Of a stretch of 64,000 nt of DNA, positions 9,464-18,629 are shown piece by piece. The DNA lies in NCBI GenBank assembly GCA_913045315.1, contig CAJWQJ010000002.1, forward strand, positions 62,001 through 126,000. The letters are read 5' to 3'. The notes below the pieces were generated by a model. That model did no database searches. It saw only the letters and a list, made by a program, of their open reading frames with translations, and was not told where the DNA came from. Within the stretch, counting starts at the first letter, position 1; each line of letters begins with the position of its first letter. Source of the DNA: an uncultured Chloroflexota bacterium (GTDB lineage: Bacteria; Chloroflexota; Dehalococcoidia; Lucifugimonadales; UBA1127). A program made the translations under genes and the position numbers.

Positions 9464-10768
9464 ATGTTGGTTAAAGTCCAAGGAAAAGAAACTGTATTTT
9501 TTAATAAATTCACATTTCATTTCTATTATGGATGGATCATTGCAGCAGTTGTTTTTCTTGCTGAATTCACTACATCGGGAATGGGTGGATCCACAATATC
9601 TTTATTCTTTGAACCAATGCGACAAAGTTTAGGATGGTCGTTAACTGCATTAGTCGGTGCTGTTTCAGCTCAAAATATTGCTGGAATGATTACTGCGCCA
9701 TTCATCGGGATATTGCTTGATAAATATGGAGCAAGACCAGTAATGTTTTTTGGTGCAATTTTTGCTGGAATCGGACTTCTTTTACTTGCAGGAGTAAATC
9801 ATATATGGCAATTTTGGATTCTCTACGCTGTGGTTGCTGCTTTAGGAATGAATGAATTAGGGCGTCTTTCTGGCCCCGTCGTTGTAGCGAAATGGTTTGT
9901 TAAAAGACGAGGACGAGCAATGGCATTTGCAATGGCCGGAAATGGTGCGGGAGCAATGGTGATGTCACCCGTAATAGCATTATTAATTCTTGACGTCGGT
10001 TGGAGATTTACTTGGGCATTACTAGGGATCATTACATTGGTTGTTATGATCCCACCTGTATTAATATTCATGAAACGCCAACCAGAAGATATAGGCTTAA
10101 ATCCTGATGGTGAAGAATTAATTGGAAATAATAACCATGATTCACTCATAACTGAAAAGTCACTTAGTGACCAAGAAGTTCAGTGGTCTGTCAAAGATGC
10201 ACTAAAAAGTAAAACAATGTGGATCTTGGTTTTTTCCCTTAGTCTAATGAATCTACCGGTTATCCCTCTTGTTCTTCTTCAAGTTCCATTTTTTATTAAT
10301 GAAGGAATGTCTGAACAAATGGCTAGTGTTATTTTCAGTTTAAGCTGGATAGCATTTACAATTTCTAGATTCATTTGGGGGTTTGCAACTGAACGTATTC
10401 CCGTCAGAATATGTCTTTCAGCAATGGCACTTTTTCGTTCAATTGGCGTAATACTTCTTGTAATTGTCCCATACCCATATAACATATTTCCTTTTCTCCT
10501 TTTGTCTGGCTTACTTGGTGGAGCAATGACAATCCTGATGCCGATACTCTTTGCTACATACTTTGGGCGAGCATCAACAGGTGGAATTCAAGGAAGCATG
10601 AGACCATTATTGGGTGTATCTCAACTTTTGGGTCCAATTATTGTAAGCTGGTACTTTGACCAAACAGGCTCGTTTAATATACCATTTTTTGTAGCTGGGG
10701 TTTTAGGTCTAGTAGGTACAGCAACTACATTACTTGCTAAACCTCCTGTTCATAACAATAAAGGTTAG
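9464..10768 (+). CDS. MFS transporter, monocarboxylate/OFA-type
   Basis: 434 aa with about 12 membrane helices. The N-terminus HFYYGWIIAAVVFL and the loop GILLDKYGARPVMFFG (MFS motif A) are typical of the monocarboxylate/oxalate-formate-antiporter-like branch, as is VVAKWFVKRRGRAMAFAMAG after helix 4. The central loop carries NPDGEELIGN. The substrate is probably a small carboxylate, by family only. Followed 5 bp later by the DUF2157 gene. One of four related carriers here (also 17343, 19152, 41132). Confidence 0.88.
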   Translation: MLVKVQGKETVFFNKFTFHFYYGWIIAAVVFLAEFTTSGMGGSTISLFFEPMRQSLGWSLTALVGAVSAQNIAGMITAPFIGILLDKYGARPVMFFGAIFAGIGLLLLAGVNHIWQFWILYAVVAALGMNELGRLSGPVVVAKWFVKRRGRAMAFAMAGNGAGAMVMSPVIALLILDVGWRFTWALLGIITLVVMIPPVLIFMKRQPEDIGLNPDGEELIGNNNHDSLITEKSLSDQEVQWSVKDALKSKTMWILVFSLSLMNLPVIPLVLLQVPFFINEGMSEQMASVIFSLSWIAFTISRFIWGFATERIPVRICLSAMALFRSIGVILLVIVPYPYNIFPFLLLSGLLGGAMTILMPILFATYFGRASTGGIQGSMRPLLGVSQLLGPIIVSWYFDQTGSFNIPFFVAGVLGLVGTATTLLAKPPVHNNKG

Positions 10769-10773
10769 CCAAT

Positions 10774-12024
10774 ATGGCAGACGATTCAGAAATTACAAAA
10801 TTCTTACAAAATCTCAAATCCGAAACAGATGAATGGGTCAATGAAAATATTATCTCTTCAGCCCAACAACAAATTATACTTGATCGATATCCTTACACGA
10901 GTTTTAAAAGTTCTCAAGGAAAAAATTATTCCAGACTGGTAACTATCTTAGCGACATTGGGAGCAGTTGCTACAGGACTTGGTGCAATTCTTTTCATTGC
11001 TGGCAATTGGGAAAATATGCCTTTGATAGGAAAACTGCTCCTTGCTGTTATAACTATCATAGGAACTAACCTAATTGGATATTGGATTAAATATATCAAA
11101 GATATTCCTAGGATAGGGAATTCATTTTTTTTTCTTGGGGCAATATTGTTCGGAGGAAGCACTTTTCTTGCTGCACAAGCATATCACCTTGAAGCAAACA
11201 ATCCAGACTTGTTATTCTGGTGGTTAGCCGGGGTGCTTCCTATTGCATATCTAACCAAAACCAGGTCAGTATTTATTCTTTCAATTGTCATTCTATTCGT
11301 CTGGCCAGGATGGAAAATTTTTGATTCTGATGCCACTGCTCAAATACTCATACCAATCTATTTAGCAATAGGTACTTCAACCTATGTAATAGGTAAAATA
11401 CATAGAGAAAGAATTATTCCTCATTCATTTGGCATAACGCTGATTTTTACTGGAGTCATAAGTATATTTGCATCAATATATCTCTTGTCATTTCCTGATA
11501 TTTGGAGAGATATGTGGAGTGATTCACAAAATCTATTCAATGATAACCTATCATTACTACTTCTTACCTGTTTAACACTGATGTTTATTATTTCATTGTT
11601 ACTAATCCTCACTATAAAACCCATAAATACATTACTAATTATGAATAAAAAACTTCAATATTATGAATTATTTATTTTATTTGTCTTATGGGCTTCAGCA
11701 TTTCTAGTATTCCTTAATCCTCACTTTAATAATAGCGAGATTCTTTTCTCCATATTATTCAATCTGATTTATTTGTTACTAGCTGTTGCAACAGTTTTTT
11801 ATGGAATTTTCCTCAAGCAGGGATCAATATTAAATCTTGGAATTATCGCATTTTCCTTCCTCTTGTTTACACGGTATCTAGATATATTTTTGGGGTTACT
11901 AGGTACCGGACTATTTCTTTTGTCTATAGGACCTGTATTAATAATAATTGGTTTCACAATAGAAAAAATGAGAAGAAAAATTTTACTAAATTTTTCAATT
12001 ACAGGAGATCAGTCCAGTGACTAA
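10774..12024 (+). CDS. DUF2157-domain multi-pass membrane protein
   Basis: 416 aa. A short cytoplasmic N-terminal helix (FLQNLKSETDEWVNENIIS) leads into LVTILATLGAVATGLGAILFIAGNWENMP, the hallmark of DUF2157, then about ten further membrane segments. It overlaps the next gene by 8 nt. The DUF2157 plus GDYXXLXY pair is a recurrent bacterial gene couple, so the two products probably form a complex at the membrane. The molecular function is not known. Starts 5 bp after the MFS gene, so likely co-transcribed with it. Confidence 0.85.
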   Translation: MADDSEITKFLQNLKSETDEWVNENIISSAQQQIILDRYPYTSFKSSQGKNYSRLVTILATLGAVATGLGAILFIAGNWENMPLIGKLLLAVITIIGTNLIGYWIKYIKDIPRIGNSFFFLGAILFGGSTFLAAQAYHLEANNPDLLFWWLAGVLPIAYLTKTRSVFILSIVILFVWPGWKIFDSDATAQILIPIYLAIGTSTYVIGKIHRERIIPHSFGITLIFTGVISIFASIYLLSFPDIWRDMWSDSQNLFNDNLSLLLLTCLTLMFIISLLLILTIKPINTLLIMNKKLQYYELFILFVLWASAFLVFLNPHFNNSEILFSILFNLIYLLLAVATVFYGIFLKQGSILNLGIIAFSFLLFTRYLDIFLGLLGTGLFLLSIGPVLIIIGFTIEKMRRKILLNFSITGDQSSD

Positions 12025-12601
12025 ACGTGCTAAGAATATTTTCCTTCTCATTATAGTAATTCAAATCTTTTCAATACTTGGGTTTTCTTTTTCACAAGAA
12101 ATCATACTTCGTACAGGTGAAGAAGTTATTTTAGAAACAACCCCAGTTGACCCAAGAGATATCTTTCGTGGGGAATATGTAAATCTTAGATATGGAATTT
12201 CTACGTTAACATCCGATCAATGTTGCTTTGAATTCCTTGAACATGATCAACGAGAAGAAGTAGACTACGGTCAAACAATTTATGTTTATTTAGAACCTTT
12301 TGAAGAACAATGGATTGCAAACAAAGCTTCAACATCAAAAAAAGGCAAGTCTAATCCAGCACATGTACTGATCAGAGGTAAGATAACATCTATTGAATCC
12401 AATTGTCCTAATACAATTCCAGATGAAACGTGTAAAGAGAAAGAATATTCTATTGACTACGGAATCGAAAACTATTTTGTACCTGAAGGTAAAGGTCAAG
12501 AAATAGAGCAAGCTAACGAACTCAAGGTAATTGCAAGAGTTAATTCCAGAGGAATAGCAAAAATAAGTAATTTGATAGTCAACGGTGAACTATGGAAATA
12601 A
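12017..12601 (+). CDS. GDYXXLXY-domain membrane-anchored protein
   Basis: 194 aa. One N-terminal membrane helix (IFLLIIVIQIFSILGFSF) is followed by an extracytoplasmic domain with VDPRDIFRGEYVNLRYGIS, a GEYVNLRY version of the defining motif. The start is GTG with AGGAGAT upstream, inside the end of the DUF2157 gene, which implies translational coupling. A second conserved element, RGKI...VPEGKGQEIE, follows. Partner of the DUF2157 protein. Convergent with purT, 3 bp apart. Confidence 0.85.
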   Translation: MTKRAKNIFLLIIVIQIFSILGFSFSQEIILRTGEEVILETTPVDPRDIFRGEYVNLRYGISTLTSDQCCFEFLEHDQREEVDYGQTIYVYLEPFEEQWIANKASTSKKGKSNPAHVLIRGKITSIESNCPNTIPDETCKEKEYSIDYGIENYFVPEGKGQEIEQANELKVIARVNSRGIAKISNLIVNGELWK

Positions 12602-12604
12602 GAT

Positions 12605-13789
12605 TCAATCAAACAATGGCTTCACTTTAGATGCAGCTATCTTAGCTTTTGATCGAGCAGATTCAATTGAGTCTGATATTGCGAGAACAACCCCAAGACG
12701 CCTATGTCCTGATATATCCGGTTTTCCAAATAATCTTATATTAATATCCGGATCTTCAAGAGCTCCTTCAAGATTTTCGAATCGAATATCATTTGAATTA
12801 CCTGAATAAACAAGTGCATTTGATGCTGATGGTCCCAATTGGAAAATTTCAGGTAATGGTAGCCCAAGAATAGCTCTGACATGCAGTGCGAACTCAGAAT
12901 AGTTTTGCGAAATCAAAGTAACCATGCCTGTGTCATGAGGTCTTGGAGATACCTCACTAAATAAAACATCATCATCCTTAATAAATAGCTCTACTCCAAA
13001 AATCCCCCATCCTCCAAGTGCTGAAGTAACCTTTTCTGCTATTGTTTGGGCAGTTATTAATACGTCTGATTTCATCGGATGTGGCTGCCATGATTCACGA
13101 TAATCTCCATCTATTTGAATATGCCCAATCGGTGGGCAAAAACTTGTCCCATTTCTATGACGAATTGTTAACAGAGTAATTTCATAATCAAACTCAACAA
13201 ATCCCTCCACAATAACTCTGGAAGCATTCCCGCGTCCTTCTTTAACAGCAATTTCCCATGATTTATTTATGTCAAGTTCATTTCTAGCAACAGACTGTCC
13301 TCTTCCGGAAGAGCTCATTACTGGCTTTATTACACATGGAAATCCTATTTCATTTGCAGATGCTATACACTCATCTAAAGTATCTGCAAATCGATATGGA
13401 GAAGTTGCTAAGTTAAGAGTTTCTGATGCTAATCGTCGAATCCCTTCGCGATCCATTGTTAAACGGGTAGCAGTAGCAGTAGGTATGACGTTAAAACCAA
13501 TTTTTTCTAATTCTACCAGAACTTCAGTGGCAATTGCCTCCACTTCAGGAACAATATAATCAGGTTTTTCAATATTGATGACATCTCTTAACGCAACCGG
13601 ATCAAGCATAGAAATAACATGTGACCGATGAGCAATTTGCATGGCAGGAGCATTGGCATACCGATCAACAGCAATTACTTCCAAACCTAATCTCTGAGCT
13701 TCAATACATACTTCTTTACCCAACTCACCAGAACCTAAAAGTAATAAACGAGTTGCTGATCGTGAAAGTGCTGAACCTAGTATAACCAT
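12605..13789 (-). CDS. purT: Formate-dependent phosphoribosylglycinamide formyltransferase (GAR transformylase 2)
   Basis: 394-aa ATP-grasp enzyme. It makes formyl-GAR from GAR, formate and ATP in purine synthesis without folate. The N-terminal domain holds [22 protein letters not shown] and [18 protein letters not shown], near-diagnostic of PurT. The ATP-grasp domain follows with [11 protein letters not shown] and the metal-site stretch [27 protein letters not shown]. The C-terminal [11 protein letters not shown] closes the family signature. Full length. Next upstream on the same strand is the Fur-family gene, 28 bp away. Confidence 0.95.
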   Translation of the reverse strand: MVILGSALSRSATRLLLLGSGELGKEVCIEAQRLGLEVIAVDRYANAPAMQIAHRSHVISMLDPVALRDVINIEKPDYIVPEVEAIATEVLVELEKIGFNVIPTATATRLTMDREGIRRLASETLNLATSPYRFADTLDECIASANEIGFPCVIKPVMSSSGRGQSVARNELDINKSWEIAVKEGRGNASRVIVEGFVEFDYEITLLTIRHRNGTSFCPPIGHIQIDGDYRESWQPHPMKSDVLITAQTIAEKVTSALGGWGIFGVELFIKDDDVLFSEVSPRPHDTGMVTLISQNYSEFALHVRAILGLPLPEIFQLGPSASNALVYSGNSNDIRFENLEGALEDPDINIRLFGKPDISGHRRLGVVLAISDSIESARSKAKIAASKVKPLFD

Positions 13790-13817
13790 AGAAGTCCTGT
13801 CATTGATAATTTAACCA

Positions 13818-14261
13818 TCACAAATGTTTACCAGGAGTATTACATTGTCCGTACATTTCAAATGAGTGATCAGTAATTTCAATTCCATGAGTTTCACCGA
13901 TTTTTTCAATTAAGCTAGTGATCATTACTTCAAGTTCATTATCAAGATCAATATCAAAAACTTTTTCACATGACTCACAGTAAAGATGATGATGATGCTC
14001 ATCTTGATCATCTGATAACTCAACCATTAATTTCTGATCTGGTGCAGAAAAAGTTTTTACTAATTTAACATCTAATAAATCAGCGACAACTCTATATAAT
14101 GTTGATAATGCAAGACCATTCTCCGAACGTGAAACAATATTTTCTATAGAAATAGGTCCATTTTCTTCAGATAATATATCTAATACTTGCAAGCGTGGAT
14201 TGGTTACAAATAAACCATTTCGTTTCAATAATAATGTCAAACTTTCTCTATCCATTATCAT
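13818..14261 (-). CDS. Fur-family metal-dependent repressor (probably Zur-like)
   Basis: 147 aa. A winged-helix domain (RLQVLDILSEENGPISIENIVSR...GLALSTLYRVVADL) is followed by the dimerisation/metal domain HHHHLYCESCEKVFDID with the first structural CxxC. The second CxxC usual near the C-terminus is reduced to one Cys (YGQCNTPGKHL). It is divergent from a zinc-type ABC operon with two identical palindromes between them, so it probably represses that operon and perhaps itself. Zinc rather than iron or manganese is inferred from the target. Confidence 0.87.
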   Translation of the reverse strand: MIMDRESLTLLLKRNGLFVTNPRLQVLDILSEENGPISIENIVSRSENGLALSTLYRVVADLLDVKLVKTFSAPDQKLMVELSDDQDEHHHHLYCESCEKVFDIDLDNELEVMITSLIEKIGETHGIEITDHSFEMYGQCNTPGKHL

Positions 14262-14306
14262 ATTTTATCCCTGAAACTCCTCCTCGACAATAAAATTTTC
14301 TATTTT

Positions 14307-14321
14307 TGAGAATCATTCTCA
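14307..14321. promoter_or_regulatory. Fur/Zur-type operator 1
   Basis: TGAGAATCATTCTCA, a perfect 7-1-7 inverted repeat. It lies 46 bp before the regulator gene on its strand and just upstream of the -35 hexamer of the ABC operon, so it could serve both directions. Confidence 0.82.
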
Positions 14322-14327
14322 TTTTTC

Positions 14328-14356
14328 TTGACATTTGTTTAATGAATATGTACATT
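14328..14356 (+). promoter_or_regulatory. Sigma70-type promoter of the zinc-type ABC operon
   Basis: TTGACA (14328-14333), a 17-bp spacer and TACATT (14351-14356). It lies between the two operators, so a bound repressor dimer on either side would block polymerase. Confidence 0.7.
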
Positions 14357-14365
14357 ATTTAAGAA

Positions 14366-14380
14366 TGAGAATCATTCTCA
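14366..14380. promoter_or_regulatory. Fur/Zur-type operator 2
   Basis: A second exact copy of TGAGAATCATTCTCA, 59 bp (start to start) from operator 1. It covers the expected transcription start of the ABC operon, a typical repression position. Confidence 0.82.
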
Positions 14381-14403
14381 TAAATATACTATTAGGAATT
14401 AAA

Positions 14404-15444
14404 ATGAAATCACTAAAAATATCTCTTTTTATTACGATTATTGCATCTCTAATTGTTTCGTTATCAGCATGCAATTCCAATGAACCAACAGATTCGAAAA
14501 ATACCCTAACGACAGTATCCGCATCTATCTTCCCTATATACGATATAGCTAAACAAATTGGAGGAGATAAGATTCAAGCACACCTTCTGATCCAACCTGG
14601 TGAATCTCCTCATACTTTCGAACCTACCGTAACAACAAAGAAGAACATCAGCAATTCAAATACCGTATTCGTGGTTGGACACCTACTGGATAATTGGATC
14701 GAGAACCTTGTTGATGACAAATCTAAAGTCGTGGTTGTAGACAAAAATATTTCCCTTATGAGATACGAAGATGACGACCATGATGAACATGAAAAAGATC
14801 ATGCCTCCCATGATAACCATGATGACCATGACAAAGATCACGACGACCATGACAAAGATCACGACGACCATGACAAGGATCATGACGACGACCATGACAA
14901 GGATCACGACGACCATGCCGGTCACGCTCATGGCGAATTCGACCCACACTACTGGCTTTCACCAAGCAACGGCATTCAAATAGCATTTAATATAAAAGAA
15001 GAACTTAAACGGTTAGATTCAAATAATTCTGATTACTATGAAAACAATTATAAAATCTTTAAATCAAGCATTGAAAATCTTAGGGATCAATTACTTGATC
15101 AATCACGTACTATTCAAAATGCTCCGTTTGTAACTATGCATGCTGCATGGGAATATTATGGGAACGCATTTAACCTAAACATTGCAGGATCATTTGAACC
15201 AGAAGCTGCTGAAGAACCTACACCAAGATATCTTAAAGAATTACAACACACTATAGAAAAAGAAAACGTTAAGGTAATATTCTCAGAACCTCAACTTTCA
15301 ATTTCATCACTTTCTGCATTTATTTCTGACAATGGTCTTGGTATTGGAATCCTTGATCCATTAGGTGGATCAGAAGATAATGACTCTTATCAGAAAATCC
15401 TTCAATACAACATGGACGTTTTAAGAGAAAAACTTGAGGAATAA
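14404..15444 (+). CDS. znuA: Zinc-type ABC transporter substrate-binding lipoprotein (ZnuA-like)
   Basis: 346 aa. The frame opens at 14335, but AGGA precedes the ATG at 14404, giving a lipoprotein signal (MKSLKISLFI...SLSACNS) that fits export. Then SIFPIYDIAKQIGGD, the first metal His (GESPHTFEPT), a long His/Asp loop, PHYWLSPSNG, MHAAWEYYG and a final acidic ligand (ILDPLGG) follow the cluster-A-1 metal-binding fold. The His-rich loop points to zinc over manganese. First gene of an operon with the ATPase, permease and a 57-aa protein. Confidence 0.9.
   Translation: MKSLKISLFITIIASLIVSLSACNSNEPTDSKNTLTTVSASIFPIYDIAKQIGGDKIQAHLLIQPGESPHTFEPTVTTKKNISNSNTVFVVGHLLDNWIENLVDDKSKVVVVDKNISLMRYEDDDHDEHEKDHASHDNHDDHDKDHDDHDKDHDDHDKDHDDDHDKDHDDHAGHAHGEFDPHYWLSPSNGIQIAFNIKEELKRLDSNNSDYYENNYKIFKSSIENLRDQLLDQSRTIQNAPFVTMHAAWEYYGNAFNLNIAGSFEPEAAEEPTPRYLKELQHTIEKENVKVIFSEPQLSISSLSAFISDNGLGIGILDPLGGSEDNDSYQKILQYNMDVLREKLEE
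14824..14910 (+). repeat. In-gene 21-bp tandem repeat coding DHDKDHD
   Basis: Four near-identical 21-bp units encode DHDKDHD, with one extra GAC codon before the last. Units 1 and 2 are identical; the others differ at silent third positions. This forms the metal-sequestering loop of the zinc-binding protein. Confidence 0.9.
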
Positions 15445-15452
15445 TTAATCAT

Positions 15453-16220
15453 ATGAGTAGTTCAATAACCATTAAACAATTCACAAATGAAAATATAGTC
15501 GAATGTCAAGATCTATCAATTGTGCTAGACAGGGTGGAAGTTCTCAACAATGCATCATGCTGCATCCCAAGGAATGCTCTTACCTTCCTTGTGGGAGAAA
15601 ATGGATCAGGTAAAACTTCACTAGTGAGAAGCATATTAGGTCTAACACCTACTAATAATGGTGTAATATCAATACAGAATATAAATGGAAAAGCACCTGT
15701 ATTTGGATATGTTCCCCAAAAAATTGAATTCCCCAAACATTTACAAATGACCGTAGGAGAATATCTTCAATATAGTGCTAATGTGCCTATAAAACAGATT
15801 AAAACTACTCTTCAACAAGTGGATTTTCCAGAATCACACATTGAAAAAAGGATAACAGAATTATCAGGTGGGCAAATTCAAAAGCTGCTACTTGCTGCAG
15901 AGTTATATAGAAGTCCCGATATTCTTTTTCTTGATGAACCACTTTCAAATGTTGATGATGCAAGTGAACGTCATATTATAGATGTAATAATGGAAATCAA
16001 AAACCAAGGAGTAACCATTGTAATTATTACTCATGACTGGCAAATGATTTCAGTTTATGCAAATCATGTTATTTGTCTGAACAAAAATATCATTTGCGAA
16101 ACTTCAGAAAGTTGCATTTGCAGGAATTCTTTATCAAAAATAAACATTCAAACTATTCAAAAGGCCACACCAGACCCAAACTCTGTTCATGATGGATACT
16201 GCTATATCCAGAACATTTAA
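15453..16220 (+). CDS. znuC: Zinc-type ABC transporter ATP-binding protein (ZnuC-like)
   Basis: 255 aa. Walker A GENGSGKTSL, Q-loop FGYVPQKIEFP, signature ELSGGQIQKLLLAAELY, Walker B ILFLDEPLSNVDD, and switch His in VIITHDWQMI. It drives import together with ZnuA and ZnuB. Eight bases separate it from znuA. The C-terminus is extended by a Cys-containing tail (CETSESCICRNS) of unknown use. Confidence 0.9.
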   Translation: MSSSITIKQFTNENIVECQDLSIVLDRVEVLNNASCCIPRNALTFLVGENGSGKTSLVRSILGLTPTNNGVISIQNINGKAPVFGYVPQKIEFPKHLQMTVGEYLQYSANVPIKQIKTTLQQVDFPESHIEKRITELSGGQIQKLLLAAELYRSPDILFLDEPLSNVDDASERHIIDVIMEIKNQGVTIVIITHDWQMISVYANHVICLNKNIICETSESCICRNSLSKINIQTIQKATPDPNSVHDGYCYIQNI

Positions 16221-16283
16221 TAAATATGGATATGCTATGAAATTGAATATTAATTTTGAAATTTAGTAGAGGATAAGCAAAAA

Positions 16284-17114
16284 ATGGATCTGTTTGAGGT
16301 AATTACCATACCATTTATGCAAAGAGCATTCTTAGGATCAATAATGCTTGCTATTCTCTTCGGATTGTTTGGCACTTTCATTGTACCAAGAAAATTAGGC
16401 TTCATGGCTGATGGTATAAGTCACGGATCTCTACTTGGAATTGCAGTTGGAATATTTATTGGAGTATATCCAATAATATTTGCCATTATTTTAGCTGCTA
16501 TATTTGGCTTTTTACTTGCGAGAGTTAATGATTATGGTCGAATTACTCAAGATGGCCTTGTAGGAATATTTCTTGCCGGTGGAATGAGTGGAGCAATCAT
16601 TCTATTATCATTCATGCCTGGATATAGACCAGAACTTATGAGTTATCTTTTTGGAAATCTCTTATCTATTCAATGGATAGATATATATGGGTTAACATTG
16701 TTTTTTGTACTTACAATAATACTCTTCCGAATGCAGTGGAGATCACTAGTTATAACAACAATTCATACCGAATTAGCATATGTAATTAATTTGCCAGTTA
16801 CGTTAAGTAAATATTTTCTTTTTATCGGAACATCAATAGCTCTCATTTGTGGTGTAAAACTATTAGGAATAATCCTTGTTTCTGCATTATTAATAATACC
16901 AGTTTTAACCGCTAATCAAATTGGACATTCATTTAAATCTACTCTTATAGGAACACAAATATGCGGAATTAGTTGTTCATTTATGGGTATTTTATTTGCA
17001 TACATTCTTGATATTCCGTCAGGTCCATCAATTGCATTATTGCTAGTATGCATATTTTTATCAGCATATCTATATTCAAATGTAAAAAAACATACACAAG
17101 GAGTAAAAATATGA
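16284..17114 (+). CDS. znuB: Zinc-type ABC transporter permease (ZnuB-like, ABC-3 family)
   Basis: 276 aa with about eight membrane helices. The N-terminal RAFLGSIMLAILFGLFGTFIV and FMADGISHGSLLGIAVG are the ABC-3 family signature; LGIILVSALLIIPVLTA is the conserved late helix. AGAGGA precedes the ATG. It overlaps the next gene by 4 nt (ATGA), tying the 57-aa protein to the transporter. Confidence 0.9.
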   Translation: MDLFEVITIPFMQRAFLGSIMLAILFGLFGTFIVPRKLGFMADGISHGSLLGIAVGIFIGVYPIIFAIILAAIFGFLLARVNDYGRITQDGLVGIFLAGGMSGAIILLSFMPGYRPELMSYLFGNLLSIQWIDIYGLTLFFVLTIILFRMQWRSLVITTIHTELAYVINLPVTLSKYFLFIGTSIALICGVKLLGIILVSALLIIPVLTANQIGHSFKSTLIGTQICGISCSFMGILFAYILDIPSGPSIALLLVCIFLSAYLYSNVKKHTQGVKI

Positions 17115-17284
17115 AATTTTACAATCTGAAACTTCGAAAATCTGTTGAGGTAGAATCAAAAGATATCACAAAAGTAACACTGAAGAATGGTCGTCCTGCA
17201 GCTAAAGCTACTGTTTCTATCGATGGACAGCAATACACAATGTTTAAAATATTGAGTAAAGCAGACGCAGACAAGCTATCCTAA
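17111..17284 (+). CDS. Conserved 57-aa Cys-free protein, copy 1
   Basis: The frame is open further upstream, but the ATG at 17111 overlaps the znuB stop as ATGA and matches the start of a second copy at 25664. The protein begins MKFYNLKLRKSVEVESK, then VTLKNGRPAAKATVS, and ends ILSKADADKLS; it looks beta-rich, basic and soluble, with no cysteine. The two copies differ at three residues while most codon differences are silent, so the protein is under selection. Family not recognised. The position suggests a role tied to metal supply. Confidence 0.85.
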   Translation: MKFYNLKLRKSVEVESKDITKVTLKNGRPAAKATVSIDGQQYTMFKILSKADADKLS

Positions 17285-17342
17285 ATTAATATTTTCAAAA
17301 AGGATTATTTAATATACCCTTCTAGAAAATTCATTTCTAAGG

Positions 17343-18629
17343 GTGCCTATTTACTTGTCTGAATCCAAAATATTCCAAGAAAACGATCACATCAATCGTC
17401 CACGAATTTTCTATGGGTGGATAATTGTAATGGCTGGAATGGGAATTCACTTCTGGATAAGTTTTGCATGGATGTATGGCATTCAAGTATTTTTCAATCC
17501 AATTTTAAATACCTTCGGTTGGAGTCGTGCAGCAATTTCTGGAGCTTTTTCTTTACAGCGACTTGAAGGAAGCATAATCACTCCTATTGAAGGTTACTTG
17601 GTTGATCGTTTTGGGCCTAGAAAAATGGTATTATTTGGAGTTTTTATTGTTGGATGTGGATTAATATCCATGTGGAAACTTCAAAACATCTATATGTTTT
17701 ATGTATGCGTTCTTACAATATCATTAGGTGTAAGTGCGAGCATAGGAATTCCTCGAAATTGGGCAATTGTGCAATGGTTTAAACGATTACGCGGACGTGC
17801 TCTCGGAATAGGTGCAACTGGAGCAGCTTTCAGTGGTCCTATGACTTTCATTTTAGTAATTCTTGTTGAATGGATAGGATGGGAAAAATCGTTTCTAATA
17901 CTTGGAATCTTGACATGGTTGATTTGTCTTCCTCTAGGGTTTCTTTATAGAGGAAAACCAGAAGAATATGGACTCTTACCGGATGGAGATTCGCAAAAAT
18001 CACAAAACGATAACCCATTAATAACTAGAAAACAATCAAATGAAACTTTAACTCAAGATGGAATGACCCCTATCCAAGCACTTAAAACCAGAGCCTTTTG
18101 GACTTTAGTATTGATTTTTGCCTTCCAAACAATGGGAGTAAGTGGAATGCTAATACATCAAGTTCCTTACTTTGAAAGTGTAGGATTTAGCAAACAAGAA
18201 TCAGTTTCAGTATTAGCAATGTTCACAATGCTAAGTTTAATAGGTCGAGTAGGGGGAGGATGGCTATTTGACTTTGTTGAAAAAAGGTTTTCACTTGCTC
18301 TACTCATGCTCAGCCAATCAATAGCATTCATAATTCTTGCCAACATTACTTCATATTGGCAAGCTATCCCTTTTTCACTATTTTTTGGAATGTCCTTCGG
18401 AGGAATGATGCCTGCAAGAGGAGTTATGATAAGCACTTACTTTGGAACACGATACTTTGGAACAATTCAGGGGTTAAGTCAGTCTGCTACAGTAATCAGT
18501 GGAATGATCTCGCCATTACTCATGGGCTACATGTTCGACATTTACGGAAGTTACATGGGAGCAGTCTATGTAATCGTTGTATGCTCAGTTTTAGGAATCC
18601 CTCTTTGTTTTAGTTTAAAGAAAACTTAG
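17343..18629 (+). CDS. MFS transporter, monocarboxylate/OFA-type
   Basis: Up to 428 aa with 12 helices. RIFYGWIIVMAGMG and FGWSRAAISGAFSLQRLEG open the family N-domain; YLVDRFGPRKMVLFG is motif A; WFKRLRGRALGIGATGA follows helix 4. The start is uncertain: GTG at 17343 abuts AAGG, while TTG at 17355 has better spacing to AAGGGTG. A small organic acid substrate is inferred from family. The 3' end overlaps the convergent gene at 18626 by 4 nt. Confidence 0.88.
   Translation: MPIYLSESKIFQENDHINRPRIFYGWIIVMAGMGIHFWISFAWMYGIQVFFNPILNTFGWSRAAISGAFSLQRLEGSIITPIEGYLVDRFGPRKMVLFGVFIVGCGLISMWKLQNIYMFYVCVLTISLGVSASIGIPRNWAIVQWFKRLRGRALGIGATGAAFSGPMTFILVILVEWIGWEKSFLILGILTWLICLPLGFLYRGKPEEYGLLPDGDSQKSQNDNPLITRKQSNETLTQDGMTPIQALKTRAFWTLVLIFAFQTMGVSGMLIHQVPYFESVGFSKQESVSVLAMFTMLSLIGRVGGGWLFDFVEKRFSLALLMLSQSIAFIILANITSYWQAIPFSLFFGMSFGGMMPARGVMISTYFGTRYFGTIQGLSQSATVISGMISPLLMGYMFDIYGSYMGAVYVIVVCSVLGIPLCFSLKKT

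Noticed and set aside
14824-14910. Regular repeats that might suggest a CRISPR array
   Set aside because: The units are contiguous, in frame, and code the metal loop of ZnuA; there are no spacers.
14683-14986. Overlapping frames on both strands within the His/Asp repeat region
   Set aside because: They are by-products of the 21-bp repeat in znuA; their products are Val/Met- or His-rich low-complexity strings with no ribosome sites.
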